A stretch of 60,875 nt of DNA, from the IMG/VR virus record IMGVR_UViG_3300043395_000730, positions 1 through 60,875 of that record. One strand, 5' to 3'. The position numbers and the translations under genes are program-made. Every line of letters starts with the position of its first letter. Within the stretch, counting starts at the first letter, position 1. Origin of the DNA: a virus. The notes under the pieces are model-generated. The model did no database searches and had not been told where the DNA came from. It saw only the letters and a list, made by a program, of their open reading frames with translations. Positions 1 to 7,222 of the stretch are shown one piece after another.

Positions 1-38
1 ATCATCGTTTGTCCTACCTTGTGGACAACACCCTTCAT
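1..38 (-). CDS. DUF3127 protein, N-terminal part (gene crosses the circle junction)
   Basis: ATG at 38-36 on the minus strand begins MKGVVHKVGQT and continues in frame across position 1 into the reading frame ending at 60581. That N-terminus fits the DUF3127 family, which usually opens with a short G-x-V-x-K-V segment followed by S-E-K-F-x-K-R-E. The 11 extra residues make a protein of about 105 residues. The methionine at 60865 is therefore internal, not the start. Because the frame stays open across the junction, the window is a circle cut inside this gene. Confidence 0.85.
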   Translation of the reverse strand, partial: MKGVVHKVGQTM

Positions 39-56
39 TTTAAAACTACTCATACT

Positions 57-296
57 TTATTTGATTTTAATTAATAATTTCAACAGAGCCACTATCTCTG
101 CCCTCGTCCTCACCGTCGTTAGAACCACACTCTGATCGGGCCCTATCCTCTCCATGTCTTGATTTACGAACACAACGACCTCTTTGTCATGTAGGTCGAC
201 AGTTAGGCTTAGTGTTGGCTCGTACTTAAGTTCATATCTGTTACCTGTCAGCTCAACGAAGCCCTGCTCTAGTAACCACTCTTTTGTTATGTCCAT
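57..296 (-). CDS. hypothetical early protein (79 aa)
   Basis: Unrecognised acidic/hydrophobic small protein starting MDITKEWLLEQGF. It overlaps the start side of the YqaJ-type exonuclease gene by 10 nt and is followed 18 nt later by the DUF3127 gene. It is therefore in the recombination/ssDNA-binding part of the leftward early operon. No signal peptide or membrane segment is visible. Confidence 0.7.
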   Translation of the reverse strand: MDITKEWLLEQGFVELTGNRYELKYEPTLSLTVDLHDKEVVVFVNQDMERIGPDQSVVLTTVRTRAEIVALLKLLIKIK

Positions 297-1024
297 CTCT
301 CTCTGTATTTGTTAGCGTATTCAATAGCGATGTCTAACCGCTCGTCTATCTTTTTTATGTCATCAACTGTAAGCTCAACTGGAACTATCACTTGTCGTAA
401 TGAGTCTGGAAGATTGTCCATGTAGTGAAGCTCGTCACCCTCACCCTCTGGTATCAACTCCTCTGGAGTGTTTACAAGCATGTACGCTATGCGACCATAA
501 CGCCAGTGATTACCTGTTGATTTTGTAAGCATAAATAGGTATAACTTTACTTGCCACTCGTACTGCGGATTACGTGCCTTCTCTATGGTCTTTGGAAATG
601 TCTTCTTTGACCATGGAGACTTTATGTCAACAACAATACCATCCCCAGTAATGTCTGGATGCCCCGAAAGTAATCCATCTCTATACGTTAGATGCATGTC
701 AGACTTCTCATGGCTCGTAAAGTTTATACGATTGTACAACTCAATCGCCTCACCCTCAACCATTGTACCCTTTGTCGTCTCACGACTACTGAACGATGGC
801 TTATAACCCCATAACTCTTGCTCTACAGCCTCCTCTATGAGCGTCCTTGCGCCAGCAGATAACTCGTATGGAGCATCCCTCTTTTGTATTAACTCATCTC
901 TTGTTATGGCTTGCTTCTCCGTTAACTTTATCTTCTCCATTAACGAGTCAAGTGTCTCTTGCTGTTTTAACGTCAAACCAGCATCACCCAAAAACAATGG
1001 ATACGCAGACGAACACCTAAACAT
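287..1024 (-). CDS. YqaJ/lambda-exonuclease-type recombinase nuclease
   Basis: A 245-residue PD-(D/E)XK nuclease of the YqaJ-like viral recombinase family. The core reads GHPDITGDGIVVDIKSPW near the middle of the protein, giving the acidic residue and the D-x-K dyad, followed by a Q-x3-Y helix (YEWQVKLYLF). Known members degrade one strand of double-stranded ends for single-strand annealing recombination during phage replication. It overlaps the downstream 79-aa gene and the upstream 157-aa gene by a few bases. Such exonucleases usually work with a single-strand-binding or annealing partner; the adjacent 157-aa protein and the DUF3127 protein are candidates, but this is inference. Confidence 0.85.
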   Translation of the reverse strand: MFRCSSAYPLFLGDAGLTLKQQETLDSLMEKIKLTEKQAITRDELIQKRDAPYELSAGARTLIEEAVEQELWGYKPSFSSRETTKGTMVEGEAIELYNRINFTSHEKSDMHLTYRDGLLSGHPDITGDGIVVDIKSPWSKKTFPKTIEKARNPQYEWQVKLYLFMLTKSTGNHWRYGRIAYMLVNTPEELIPEGEGDELHYMDNLPDSLRQVIVPVELTVDDIKKIDERLDIAIEYANKYRERWT

Positions 1025-1490
1025 CGCTCAATTGTTTTAATTGGTCGTCAGTTAGGCTGTACTGCTTTTGTATCTTCTCAATTGTCGTAGAGCCAGCCTT
1101 TACTGCGTTGACTGCGCTATCAAGCTTATCGTCTGGCAGTTGAGGTAGCTTAGGCAATGGACGTGTGCTGAATCTCAGCGCGTCGACCATGCCTTGAGGA
1201 CTCTTTACCTTCTCGGTTGACAAGACTATCTGCTTGTTTAAGTAGTCGTTAAAGTCGAAAGATCCAAAGAACGTCTCTAGCCTTTTAAAGTTTGATCGGT
1301 TGCAAACCATAGGCTTGTCAAACTCTTTTAACTTTACGAAGACCTTGTCCTCCTTACCCATCTCACCAACAAAGGTGTCTTGGTATATCTTATCGATCGT
1401 TACTAACTTCTGTTCGTACTTCCCATTTACCTCCAAGTCCCATGCTCCGAGGTACTTGTTGTCTTTCATTAAATTTCTCCAGTGTGCCAT
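1017..1490 (-). CDS. conserved phage protein beside YqaJ exonuclease
   Basis: Starts MAHWRNLMKDNKYLGAWDL (157 aa). The family, known to me from Bacteroidota phages, carries a modified beta-rich core (K-Y-L-G-A-x-D, later R-S-N-F-K-R-L and D-A-L-R-F) and commonly lies next to YqaJ nucleases, suggesting a recombination accessory or ssDNA-binding role. I chose the ATG at 1490 because the family motif begins there; an upstream in-frame start at 1502 and an internal one at 1469 are possible. A TAnnTTTGnA-like sequence lies just upstream on the same strand (1498-1507). Confidence 0.75.
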   Translation of the reverse strand: MAHWRNLMKDNKYLGAWDLEVNGKYEQKLVTIDKIYQDTFVGEMGKEDKVFVKLKEFDKPMVCNRSNFKRLETFFGSFDFNDYLNKQIVLSTEKVKSPQGMVDALRFSTRPLPKLPQLPDDKLDSAVNAVKAGSTTIEKIQKQYSLTDDQLKQLSDV

Positions 1491-1494
1491 AATT

Positions 1495-1875
1495 TTATAC
1501 AAATTTATTTAACTTTTGTTTATAATCCAACAGTTTGTCGGAATATTTTTTTATTCGCTTATCTATTGACTCTTTGTCATCAGTGTACTTTATGCAGTGA
1601 TGTAGCCAGTCAATACGCTCCTCAATGGCGTCTATGTTTACCTTTAGACAGCCTACATACCAACCATACTCAGTGAAGTAGTACTCTTGTATATCGTTAA
1701 TCAGCCTGTACTTCTCGCTGTTTGTCATGGTGTCGTGTATGACGATGCGACCGTCCTTCTCATAACGCTCTATCTTTACACCCATGTCAAGATACCATCT
1801 TGTCGTTGGGTTGTCTTCGTCTCCTGTCCAAAACAATGAGACGGTTCTCTCTAACTCTTCCCAAGCCTTTATCAT
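1495..1875 (-). CDS. hypothetical early protein (126 aa)
   Basis: Begins MIKAWEELERTVSLFW and is rich in aromatic and charged residues, ending in a lysine-rich helix. No family recognised. The start codon overlaps the stop of the upstream secreted-protein gene (1872) in an ATGA-type arrangement, which implies translational coupling. Confidence 0.7.
   Translation of the reverse strand: MIKAWEELERTVSLFWTGDEDNPTTRWYLDMGVKIERYEKDGRIVIHDTMTNSEKYRLINDIQEYYFTEYGWYVGCLKVNIDAIEERIDWLHHCIKYTDDKESIDKRIKKYSDKLLDYKQKLNKFV
1498..1507 (-). promoter_or_regulatory. possible -7 promoter element (TAAATTTGTA)
   Basis: Matches the Bacteroidota -7 consensus TAnnTTTGnA on the minus strand, 8-17 nt upstream of the ATG at 1490. 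It lies inside the last codons of the upstream gene (the K-F-V-stop region), so the match could be chance. The same stop-overlapping arrangement occurs at 28917 and 35863 on the plus strand. Confidence 0.35.
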
Positions 1876-2246
1876 GGTAAGTACCCGTAATTTAGTCCGT
1901 CAACTCTAAAGTAGAATGTCTCCTCTTTTCGATGGTGAAACAAGTAGATGTCGTACTTGTTGTTGTCGTTCTCCACAACAGCCATCGTTTTGACGTGGTG
2001 CTTGGTCTCCCAACTATGGAAGAAAGGAACTGGGCTCTTGGAGTTGAATATCATCGTGTCCAAGATGTAGTTGTTGTTAGTTAGAACTATAGTTAAAATT
2101 ACTCGTATGCGTTGTTTTGAGTAGTTACGCATTACACGAGTGTGCTCGTTAACTTTCTTGAAGTTCCTGCTGTCTACCGACCATTGCGCATCGGCAACGA
2201 ACGGTGCGGTCATCAAAGCGACCGTTAGAATAATCGATTTATACAT
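1872..2246 (-). CDS. putative exported protein with signal peptide
   Basis: The ATG at 2246 gives MYKSIILTVALMTAPFVADAQ, a short basic N-terminus, a hydrophobic stretch and an A-D-A-Q cleavage site typical of type I signal peptides; the mature part is about 103 residues. A longer GTG start at 2288 would bury the signal peptide, so I prefer 2246. No family recognised. An exported early protein could modify the host envelope, for example superinfection exclusion, but that is inference only. Confidence 0.7.
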   Translation of the reverse strand: MYKSIILTVALMTAPFVADAQWSVDSRNFKKVNEHTRVMRNYSKQRIRVILTIVLTNNNYILDTMIFNSKSPVPFFHSWETKHHVKTMAVVENDNNKYDIYLFHHRKEETFYFRVDGLNYGYLP

Positions 2247-2320
2247 AAGATTGAAATTAAGAGTAAAAAAATCATAGCGATGTACCACACCACTAAGAAT
2301 AGAATTAATTTAAGTCGCAT
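2225..2320 (-). CDS. possible tiny membrane peptide (31 aa)
   Basis: Encodes MRLKLILFLVVWYIAMIFLL and a short tail, a single hydrophobic span with a basic N-terminus. Its ATG lies within the end of the 54-aa gene and its 3' end overlaps the first 22 nt of the exported-protein gene in another frame. The tight packing favours a real gene, but the length is short and overlaps make it uncertain. Confidence 0.4.
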   Translation of the reverse strand: MRLKLILFLVVWYIAMIFLLLISILCINRLF

Positions 2321-2469
2321 AGATTTATAGGTATTTGGACAACGGACTCCTCGTAACTTATTATTATAACTCCAAGCATAGCTGACAGCATATCTATCGT
2401 CTCGTCTATGTCGCTTGTCGTTACCTTTATAACGTCACCTGTGTCCGTTGTTACGTTATACGTTTTCAT
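2305..2469 (-). CDS. hypothetical early protein (54 aa)
   Basis: Begins MKTYNVTTDTGDVIKVTTSD, a beta-rich start followed by a mixed helix. ATG preceded by an A-rich leader. It fills the space between the 76-aa gene and the exported-protein gene. No family recognised. Confidence 0.6.
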   Translation of the reverse strand: MKTYNVTTDTGDVIKVTTSDIDETIDMLSAMLGVIIISYEESVVQIPINLCDLN

Positions 2470-2510
2470 TTTTAGCTTTTATAACTCGCATGTATAACTC
2501 CCAATTGAAG

Positions 2511-2741
2511 TTAGTCCACCACTGATAGTTTTTCATCTTTTATTTTTTTTATGGTTGCACATATCTCATAGTACTCAAGGTCAAGAGCGCATTCAGACAG
2601 CTCGTCTAACATCCGCTCGAAGCTCTCTCTTTGTCTTGAGTCATAAGCTGACAATAGGACGTCATGCCTATCGTCGGGAGTCATCTCCCTTAACCTCTCC
2701 ATGGTGTCCATGAAGATGTCTTTAAAAATTTGTTCTAGCAT
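2511..2741 (-). CDS. hypothetical early protein (76 aa)
   Basis: Mostly helical, acidic small protein (MLEQIFKDIFMDTMERLREM) with two cysteines near the end. The start overlaps the stop of the upstream 68-aa gene by 7 nt. Function unknown. Confidence 0.65.
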   Translation of the reverse strand: MLEQIFKDIFMDTMERLREMTPDDRHDVLLSAYDSRQRESFERMLDELSECALDLEYYEICATIKKIKDEKLSVVD

Positions 2742-2941
2742 AGTATGATTTTTACATTAGTAAATTTAATTATTATTTCGCCAGTTAGGTTGTCTATCTC
2801 AGACCGATGGGCATATCGTTTGACTAATTGGCTGTCGTACTTGGTGCGTAGTATCAAACGTCCTCCAATGACTTTTGAACTGCTGAACTTTATGTGGCTA
2901 AGACCTAAGTTCTCGATGGTAAATTTTATTATCTCGTTCAT
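2735..2941 (-). CDS. hypothetical early protein (68 aa)
   Basis: The ATG at 2941 overlaps the TGA stop of the PAPS-reductase-like gene (ATGA), which is why I choose it over the longer start at 2965. The protein (MNEIIKFTIENLGLSHIKF) is beta-rich, with no recognised family. Coupled translation with the upstream gene is likely. Confidence 0.65.
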   Translation of the reverse strand: MNEIIKFTIENLGLSHIKFSSSKVIGGRLILRTKYDSQLVKRYAHRSEIDNLTGEIIIKFTNVKIILC

Positions 2942-3675
2942 TTTGTATCGCAAAAAATTCCACATTCATAAGACCGCATACCTCTACCCTTAGCATCCTC
3001 GGGTAACTCGTCAAGAAATATACGTTTGCCTTTATATCTAACTAACCGAACACCTAAACGACGGCTCTGCTCTGCCCTCTCTCTAAATTGTTCGGGATGC
3101 ATTCTCCTCACATGATTCCAATACGTTGGAGATGTAGCCTTTACACAGCCTATGCAGTTGGCGTTGGGATATCCCATCATGTATACCCTAGGTAGGGTTA
3201 TACCTGCACTAGTTATGATGTCAAAACACATCTGCTTTGTTATCCCTTCGTCAATCAATACTGGCAAAACATTAGACCTCTCGTACTTGACAAAACGCTC
3301 ATGCCTGTCTACCTCGTCTGCCGTGAATCCTAACACATGGTAGTCTATGTAGTTTGATTTCTCAAACTCGTACCTAGCTCCCTTCTTTAAGACAAGTGTA
3401 CACGGAGCACCATTTATACCGCTCATGTACTTACGCTTGTCCCATATGTCAACAGCTGATGTTGTGTTGGCTGTGCTGTTGACTGCTTGGATGATTGGTT
3501 GACCTATCCATTTTGATACGTCATCAAGAAATCTTCGGTTGTCAGAGTCCTCCTCGTCAACAGGATTGTTTACGATTAGAATGTTGTGAGTGTCTCCATA
3601 TTTCTCTATTGTCCGTTTTGAAGCTACGGCACTAGCGGCTCCACATGAGAACCATACGACAATTGTTTTTTTCAT
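2938..3675 (-). CDS. PAPS reductase-like PP-loop ATPase
   Basis: 245 residues of the phosphoadenosine-phosphosulfate reductase/PP-loop family. The N-terminal nucleotide-binding loop reads VVWFSCGAASAVAS (S-x-G-x-x-S type), and paired cysteines occur late (NCIGC near residue 170 and ECGIFC at the end), possibly a metal or Fe-S site. Such proteins are common in phages, where their substrate is generally unknown; relatives activate sulfur or adenylate nucleic-acid substrates. It is the first gene leftward of the iteron region at 3677-3964. A true sulfate-assimilation role is unlikely because no partner genes are present. Confidence 0.8.
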   Translation of the reverse strand: MKKTIVVWFSCGAASAVASKRTIEKYGDTHNILIVNNPVDEEDSDNRRFLDDVSKWIGQPIIQAVNSTANTTSAVDIWDKRKYMSGINGAPCTLVLKKGARYEFEKSNYIDYHVLGFTADEVDRHERFVKYERSNVLPVLIDEGITKQMCFDIITSAGITLPRVYMMGYPNANCIGCVKATSPTYWNHVRRMHPEQFRERAEQSRRLGVRLVRYKGKRIFLDELPEDAKGRGMRSYECGIFCDTK

Positions 3676-3676
3676 T

Positions 3677-3964
3677 TTGTGTTAAGTTTTGGGGTTTTGT
3701 GTTGACTTTATTACGACTTTGTGTTAACTTTTTCTAGTGTTTATAAGGAAAGTGTTAACTTTACAACTTTTTTCTATTTTTTAAAAAAAAAGTAATATAT
3801 ATATATAGATATAGTAGTAGTAGTAGTGTAGTATTTTTTTTCTACCAGTACGTACTAAAAGTCGTAAAGTTAACACTAAAATGGTTAATTGACTGATAAT
3901 GTGTAAGTTAGGTCGAAAAAAGTCAACACAAACTTAACATAAAGTCAACACAGGTTAACACAAA
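3677..3964. repeat. iteron region with AT-rich core, candidate replication origin
   Basis: About 280 bases, almost free of genes. The left half holds four forward copies related to TTTGTGTTAACTTT (near 3677, 3695, 3717, 3749). The right half holds inverted copies (AAAGTTAACAC near 3866, AGTCAACACAAA near 3920, AAGTCAACAC near 3942, GTTAACACAAA near 3954). Between them lie a poly-A run, TATATATATATA and a TAG trinucleotide run (3780-3830). Inverted iterons flanking an easily melted core are the usual form of theta-type origins. The last copies run into the 3' end of the neighbouring gene. Confidence 0.65.
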
Positions 3965-4344
3965 TTATCTACGTAATAATTTATGTAGCTCATTCTCTGC
4001 GTGTTAGTGCCTGTTAATTGAAGCGTTGGTAGAGAAGTCACAATCATCGTGTTAGTGTCAACGATTGGTTGGCTGTTAACCATGCCGAAGAATAAGGCTG
4101 ACCGTTTGTCTTTGTGACAAGTCAGAACGGAAAGCTTTAATACCTCCCCATCGAACTCACCGAACAACATGTCGGTCGTCATGCCGTGCTGTCGGATGAA
4201 TGCCCGAACACTTGCTTCGATGTCATCGATCGATAGACAGATGTATTGTTTGGTTTGGTCAAGAGTCGTGTATCTTGACGTGTAGTTTAATTCACTTACC
4301 GAACGTCCTGTTTGGTGTAGTGACTGGCTGAATTGTTTTAGCAT
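3955..4344 (-). CDS. hypothetical early protein (129 aa)
   Basis: Begins MLKQFSQSLHQTGRSVSEL; mixed alpha/beta, no recognised family. The ATG at 4344 is preferred over the TTG at 4356, which would overlap the upstream stop. The end of the gene lies inside the iteron region, so origin and coding sequence overlap by a few bases. Confidence 0.65.
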   Translation of the reverse strand: MLKQFSQSLHQTGRSVSELNYTSRYTTLDQTKQYICLSIDDIEASVRAFIRQHGMTTDMLFGEFDGEVLKLSVLTCHKDKRSALFFGMVNSQPIVDTNTMIVTSLPTLQLTGTNTQRMSYINYYVDNLC

Positions 4345-4349
4345 AATAT

Positions 4350-4841
4350 TTAACAATATGTTTGACGTTTTGTGTTTTCATGTTGACCGAAATATAGTTC
4401 TTCGTAAATTACGTATCCTTCTCCATATCGGTCTGTACCTATTTCTACTTCATCTTCTTTTAGATTTGTTGCACTTAGTGTGTGATAGTACCAACCTCCC
4501 TCTTCGCTACCTCCGTAGTTTTGTATTTTTAGATAGATTGTTTTTAAGTACTCCTCGGTAGTATTTATTTTGAAGATTCTCTTGATGTCTTCTAAGTCTT
4601 TTTCATTCTTTATGATAATTAAATGTTCAATATCTATTGAAAAGTATTTTGATACATCACCTGTTCCATTCCATTGCTCAATGTCTTCATTGTATAATCT
4701 AAATACTTCTGATGAATCAATTAGGTATGTTTCATTGTTACCTTGTTCAGTTATTATATAAGACTCATTAATTGTTCTCCAACGGTCATACTCATCGTCA
4801 TAATACTTGTATGACACTTTCTTTAAAAAATATTTTTCCAT
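4350..4841 (-). CDS. hypothetical early protein (163 aa)
   Basis: Acidic, tyrosine-rich protein (MEKYFLKKVSYKYYDDEYDRW), with repeated beta-type segments and a C-terminal G-E-G-Y-V-I-Y strand. No family recognised. Sits in the run of small early genes between the origin candidate and the hammerhead cluster. Confidence 0.65.
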   Translation of the reverse strand: MEKYFLKKVSYKYYDDEYDRWRTINESYIITEQGNNETYLIDSSEVFRLYNEDIEQWNGTGDVSKYFSIDIEHLIIIKNEKDLEDIKRIFKINTTEEYLKTIYLKIQNYGGSEEGGWYYHTLSATNLKEDEVEIGTDRYGEGYVIYEELYFGQHENTKRQTYC

Positions 4842-4854
4842 GGCTTAATTATTA

Positions 4855-5070
4855 TTACATTTCTATTCCGTACTCTATTGCTCTCATTTCATCTATGTCA
4901 CCATCCTTGGTTAATATCCCGACCTCTATTAGTCGGGATGCCATCCGTCCGTAATGACCTTGTAGCGACCATGCACTACCATTTTTTACAAGTTCAGCGA
5001 ACATGTATACCATCTCAGCACCATCAAGCATCCCGCTCTCGTATGCAATTATTCTATCTATTGTATCCAT
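4855..5070 (-). CDS. hypothetical early protein (71 aa)
   Basis: Begins MDTIDRIIAYESGMLDGAEM and contains LVKNGSAWSLQGHYGRMASRLIEVGILTKDGDI-type sequence, which resembles small phage proteins with a helix pair that I know only as conserved and uncharacterised. The start lies 4 nt after the stop of the 93-aa gene. Confidence 0.7.
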   Translation of the reverse strand: MDTIDRIIAYESGMLDGAEMVYMFAELVKNGSAWSLQGHYGRMASRLIEVGILTKDGDIDEMRAIEYGIEM

Positions 5071-5074
5071 TTTA

Positions 5075-5356
5075 TTAGTTATTATATTCGTTACCTTCTG
5101 CGTCGTACCACTCGTCCTCGTCTATTTCTTCCCACTCGGTGTAGTAGTAGTACTCCTCGTTGTAGAAGTACTCAAATATGTCCTCGTCTTCCGTTAGGTC
5201 TGCTGAACGATTGCCGTTGCAGTCTACCCAATCAAGTCCTTTTAAGTGTTCTAATAGGTGTTCATTTGTGCTGAAGTATAGTTCTCCATCACCTACCACA
5301 TATCCTTCGTTCATGCCACGTCCTGTAGCATCGCAACGTCTTGCAAATTTTTCCAT
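5075..5356 (-). CDS. hypothetical acidic protein (93 aa)
   Basis: N-terminal half CDATGRGMNEGYVVGDGELYF with two Cys; C-terminal half very acidic and tyrosine-rich (D-E-D-I-F-E-Y-F-Y-N-E-E then a YYYY run). The C-x(n)-G-M-x-E-G-Y pattern is seen in a conserved phage family of unknown role. Leader ends with the recurring TAGAAACCATG motif. Strong negative charge could suggest a nucleic-acid mimic, but this is speculative. Confidence 0.65.
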   Translation of the reverse strand: MEKFARRCDATGRGMNEGYVVGDGELYFSTNEHLLEHLKGLDWVDCNGNRSADLTEDEDIFEYFYNEEYYYYTEWEEIDEDEWYDAEGNEYNN

Positions 5357-5361
5357 GGTTT

Positions 5362-5484
5362 CTAAATTATTTCTATTGATAATACGTCATAACCCTCGTA
5401 TGACATTAAACTCATTACCTTTCCTTCGTTCCAAGCTTGTACGTAAAACACGCCTTGCTTGGTTGTTACAATGTATTTATTCAT
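5362..5484 (-). CDS. hypothetical protein (40 aa)
   Basis: ATG preceded by TAGAAATC; encodes MNKYIVTTKQGVFYVQAWNE and a short tail ending in I-E-I-I. Likely a single small beta domain. It fills the gap between two other early genes with short spacings and has the same leader motif as its neighbours, which supports it despite its size. Confidence 0.6.
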   Translation of the reverse strand: MNKYIVTTKQGVFYVQAWNEGKVMSLMSYEGYDVLSIEII

Positions 5485-5496
5485 GATTTCTAGTTA

Positions 5497-5844
5497 TTAA
5501 AATGTTGTATCGGGACTTGAATATCCGTAATTCTCTTTATCTTTAATCTCGTATTCTTGGTTTTCTCTTATAAAGAAAACAAATCCATTTTGTAGTTCAA
5601 TCAATCTGCCACGCTCAACTAATATAACATGGTTGGTATTTATAACTAAGTCTCTTTTATTAATTGTTTTGATACTCATAAAATTTGAATCTAAATTTAG
5701 ATTTTGTTTGGTAAAAAAGATATCCGTTTGATTTTGCGAAGTTATCCCCGTTACTGGCATAAATATAGTTATCTTACTAACATTATTGTGCTCATTTACT
5801 TTTAAGTTTTCCATTACTTTTGATTCTACTCTAATTACTCTCAT
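5497..5844 (-). CDS. hypothetical early protein (115 aa)
   Basis: MRVIRVESKVMENLKVNEHN then beta-rich sequence (V-I-L-V-E-R-G-R-L-I-E-L-Q). No recognised family. Leader has the recurring TAGAAATCATG motif. Lower GC look than the replication genes. Confidence 0.6.
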   Translation of the reverse strand: MRVIRVESKVMENLKVNEHNNVSKITIFMPVTGITSQNQTDIFFTKQNLNLDSNFMSIKTINKRDLVINTNHVILVERGRLIELQNGFVFFIRENQEYEIKDKENYGYSSPDTTF

Positions 5845-5856
5845 GATTTCTAGTTG

Positions 5857-6063
5857 TTAAATTGAACATTTGTTTATCTCTCCTAAGTAGAAGTCATACC
5901 AATCGTTAAATCGGTCTTGTATCTCTTCGGTATATGTTAACACTTCAGCGTTTATGTCTTGGTACATATCATCCTCATTGTTGATGATATCTCCCGACTC
6001 TTGAAATGTTCTGATATGAGCTAACTCACTAGCTAACTCAAGCACGTTGATTGTTGTTTCCAT
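5857..6063 (-). CDS. hypothetical early protein (68 aa)
   Basis: METTINVLELASELAHIRTF, an acidic helical protein ending in K-C-S-I. Start preceded by TAGAAACCATG. Lies 5 nt downstream of the 70-aa gene. Function unknown. Confidence 0.6.
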   Translation of the reverse strand: METTINVLELASELAHIRTFQESGDIINNEDDMYQDINAEVLTYTEEIQDRFNDWYDFYLGEINKCSI

Positions 6064-6068
6064 GGTTT

Positions 6069-6281
6069 CTATTTTTCAGTTAAATTTTCACATGTAGCGT
6101 AGTCATATATCTGCTCAAATATTTTCTCTACTATGTATTCATTTGTTAGCGCATCGTATAAAATACCTTGAGCTGTTTCGTCATTACATTCAAATCTATC
6201 TTGAACGTCTTGAATTGTCCATAAGTTATCTACAAAATAACCTGCATCTCTTAATACTTGTTTTGCTTGTTGTACTGTCAT
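6069..6281 (-). CDS. conserved small phage protein (70 aa)
   Basis: MTVQQAKQVLRDAGYFVDNLW then I-x-D-V-x-D-x-F-x-C-N-D-E-x-A-Q, a pattern I know from a widespread but uncharacterised small phage/Bacteroidota family (x-L-x-x-x-G-Y-x-V-x-N-L-W-x-I-x-D-V). It is the first gene after hammerhead ribozyme 1, whose predicted cleavage would leave a 24-nt leader before its ATG. Confidence 0.75.
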   Translation of the reverse strand: MTVQQAKQVLRDAGYFVDNLWTIQDVQDRFECNDETAQGILYDALTNEYIVEKIFEQIYDYATCENLTEK

Positions 6282-6299
6282 GATTTCTATTTTTTAAAT

Positions 6300-6356
6300 G
6301 GTTAAGACGGCACTTTGCCAGTGCCGTTTCGGTCAGTTAGACCTCGTCAGTTAACC
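6300..6356 (-). ncRNA. hammerhead ribozyme 1 (type I)
   Basis: On the minus strand the 57-nt element reads: stem I GGTTAA/TTAACC; core CTGACGA; stem II GGTC/GACC with a 5-nt loop; core GAA; stem III ACGGCACT/AGTGCCGT with a 5-nt loop; cleavage triplet GTC. Every invariant hammerhead nucleotide (C3 U4 G5 A6 N G8 A9, G12 A13 A14, A15.1-U16.1, H17) is present. Cleavage is predicted between the bases opposite 6306 and 6305. The ends lie in stem I, so it is type I. The 5' half is also the last codons (R-L-T-D-E-V-stop) of the upstream gene. Confidence 0.92.
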
Positions 6357-6567
6357 TTGATTTCTTGAACCTAATCAAGTGACCTTCTTGGTAGTTTAAA
6401 AGGTCGTCTATCCTATCTCTTGGTATGGTAATCTTACCATGGATTGGATGGTTGATTTCGTTGATGCCAACGAATTGCTTGTTGCGAATCAATTGCTCTC
6501 GAACTGATAGTCGTCTTGTAGTTCCACTCGTCTCGTTGAAACCTACGTTTATTTTACCTGTTTTCAT
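6337..6567 (-). CDS. hypothetical basic protein (76 aa), 3' end inside a hammerhead
   Basis: MKTGKINVGFNETSGTTRRL, then R-E-Q-L-I-R-N-K-Q-F-V-G and a beta hairpin (HGKITIPRDRI). Basic and compact. I choose ATG 6567 rather than the TTG at 6594 because a hairpin (GTGCG/CGCAC) and a leader ending TTTTAACCATATG precede it. The last six codons and the stop are part of hammerhead ribozyme 1, so the coding end and the ribozyme core constrain each other. Confidence 0.65.
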   Translation of the reverse strand: MKTGKINVGFNETSGTTRRLSVREQLIRNKQFVGINEINHPIHGKITIPRDRIDDLLNYQEGHLIRFKKSRLTDEV

Positions 6568-6617
6568 ATGGTTAAAATTAATGTGCGTTACCAAGTCGCA
6601 CCCCTTGTTTTGTTATT

Positions 6618-6893
6618 TTACGCGAAAATCTCGCCTTTCATCTTTTTATACATAAAGCATTTCTCAAATCTTGAAGGAATCAAATTAAATAAATCAATTC
6701 TCTCTTGCTTCATCTCGTTTCCAAATCTCGCCATCAAGCGTTGATGCCAATTTTCTTGAGTTTCTTTTGACCTATTAAACGGATTTCCTTCCTCTGCAAA
6801 CTTAGAGCAATACTTGTAATAAACATCAGAGTAGATGTAACCTTGAATGTCCATCATATTTGATGCGTTTTCGATTTTTTCTATTGTTTTCAT
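6618..6893 (-). CDS. hypothetical early protein (91 aa)
   Basis: MKTIEKIENASNMMDIQGYI; helical, charged protein ending K-M-K-G-E-I-F-A. Leader carries TAGAAATCATG. No family recognised. Confidence 0.65.
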   Translation of the reverse strand: MKTIEKIENASNMMDIQGYIYSDVYYKYCSKFAEEGNPFNRSKETQENWHQRLMARFGNEMKQERIDLFNLIPSRFEKCFMYKKMKGEIFA

Positions 6894-6898
6894 GATTT

Positions 6899-7039
6899 CT
6901 ATTTATTATATACCTCATCCAATTGGTAGCCGTAACGCTTCTGCATGTAAGCTACATAGTTATTAAAATGTTGTTCGTTCTCAAAGTCCTTCGTAATGAT
7001 TATCTGCTCTCTACGATGGTTAAAAAATACTAGTATCAT
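6899..7039 (-). CDS. hypothetical small protein (46 aa)
   Basis: MILVFFNHRREQIIITKDFE then helical tail with Q-K-R-Y-G-Y-Q-L-D-E-V. The ATG overlaps the TGA of the upstream 36-aa gene (ATGA), and its TAG stop is part of the leader motif of the next gene. Start-stop coupling on both sides supports it as real. Confidence 0.65.
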   Translation of the reverse strand: MILVFFNHRREQIIITKDFENEQHFNNYVAYMQKRYGYQLDEVYNK

Positions 7040-7146
7040 CGCGCTCTGAATGGAATTAATAATCTCTTAGTCTTAACTAATGTTCCGTTTAGAAAGAATC
7101 CCCATACCTCGAAGTTCCCCTCAATTCTTAAAATTTTTGTGCTCAT
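7036..7146 (-). CDS. hypothetical small protein (36 aa)
   Basis: MSTKILRIEGNFEVWGFFLN then a basic tail ending F-R-A-R. It is the first gene after hammerhead 2; predicted cleavage would leave a 23-nt leader. Translationally coupled to the following 46-aa gene. Confidence 0.6.
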   Translation of the reverse strand: MSTKILRIEGNFEVWGFFLNGTLVKTKRLLIPFRAR

Positions 7147-7163
7147 GGTTATTAAATTAAATT

Positions 7164-7222
7164 GGTTAAGACGCGTACTGGCAAAGTCCGCGTTTCGTCC
7201 ATTAAGGACTCGTCAGTTAACC
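7164..7222 (-). ncRNA. hammerhead ribozyme 2 (type I)
   Basis: Minus strand: stem I GGTTAA/TTAACC; core CTGACGA; stem II GTCC/GGAC with loop TTAAT; core GAA; stem III ACGCG/CGCGT continuing, after a G-A mismatch, into ACT/AGT with a 5-nt loop; cleavage triplet GTC. Predicted cut between bases opposite 7170 and 7169. Stems II and III differ in sequence from ribozymes 1 and 3 but keep pairing, which is covariation support. Its first G is the last base of the upstream gene's TAG stop. Confidence 0.92.

Noticed and set aside
3780-3830. TATATATATATA and TAG runs as a CRISPR or microsatellite feature
   Set aside because: No repeat-spacer pattern; best read as the melting core of the iteron region.
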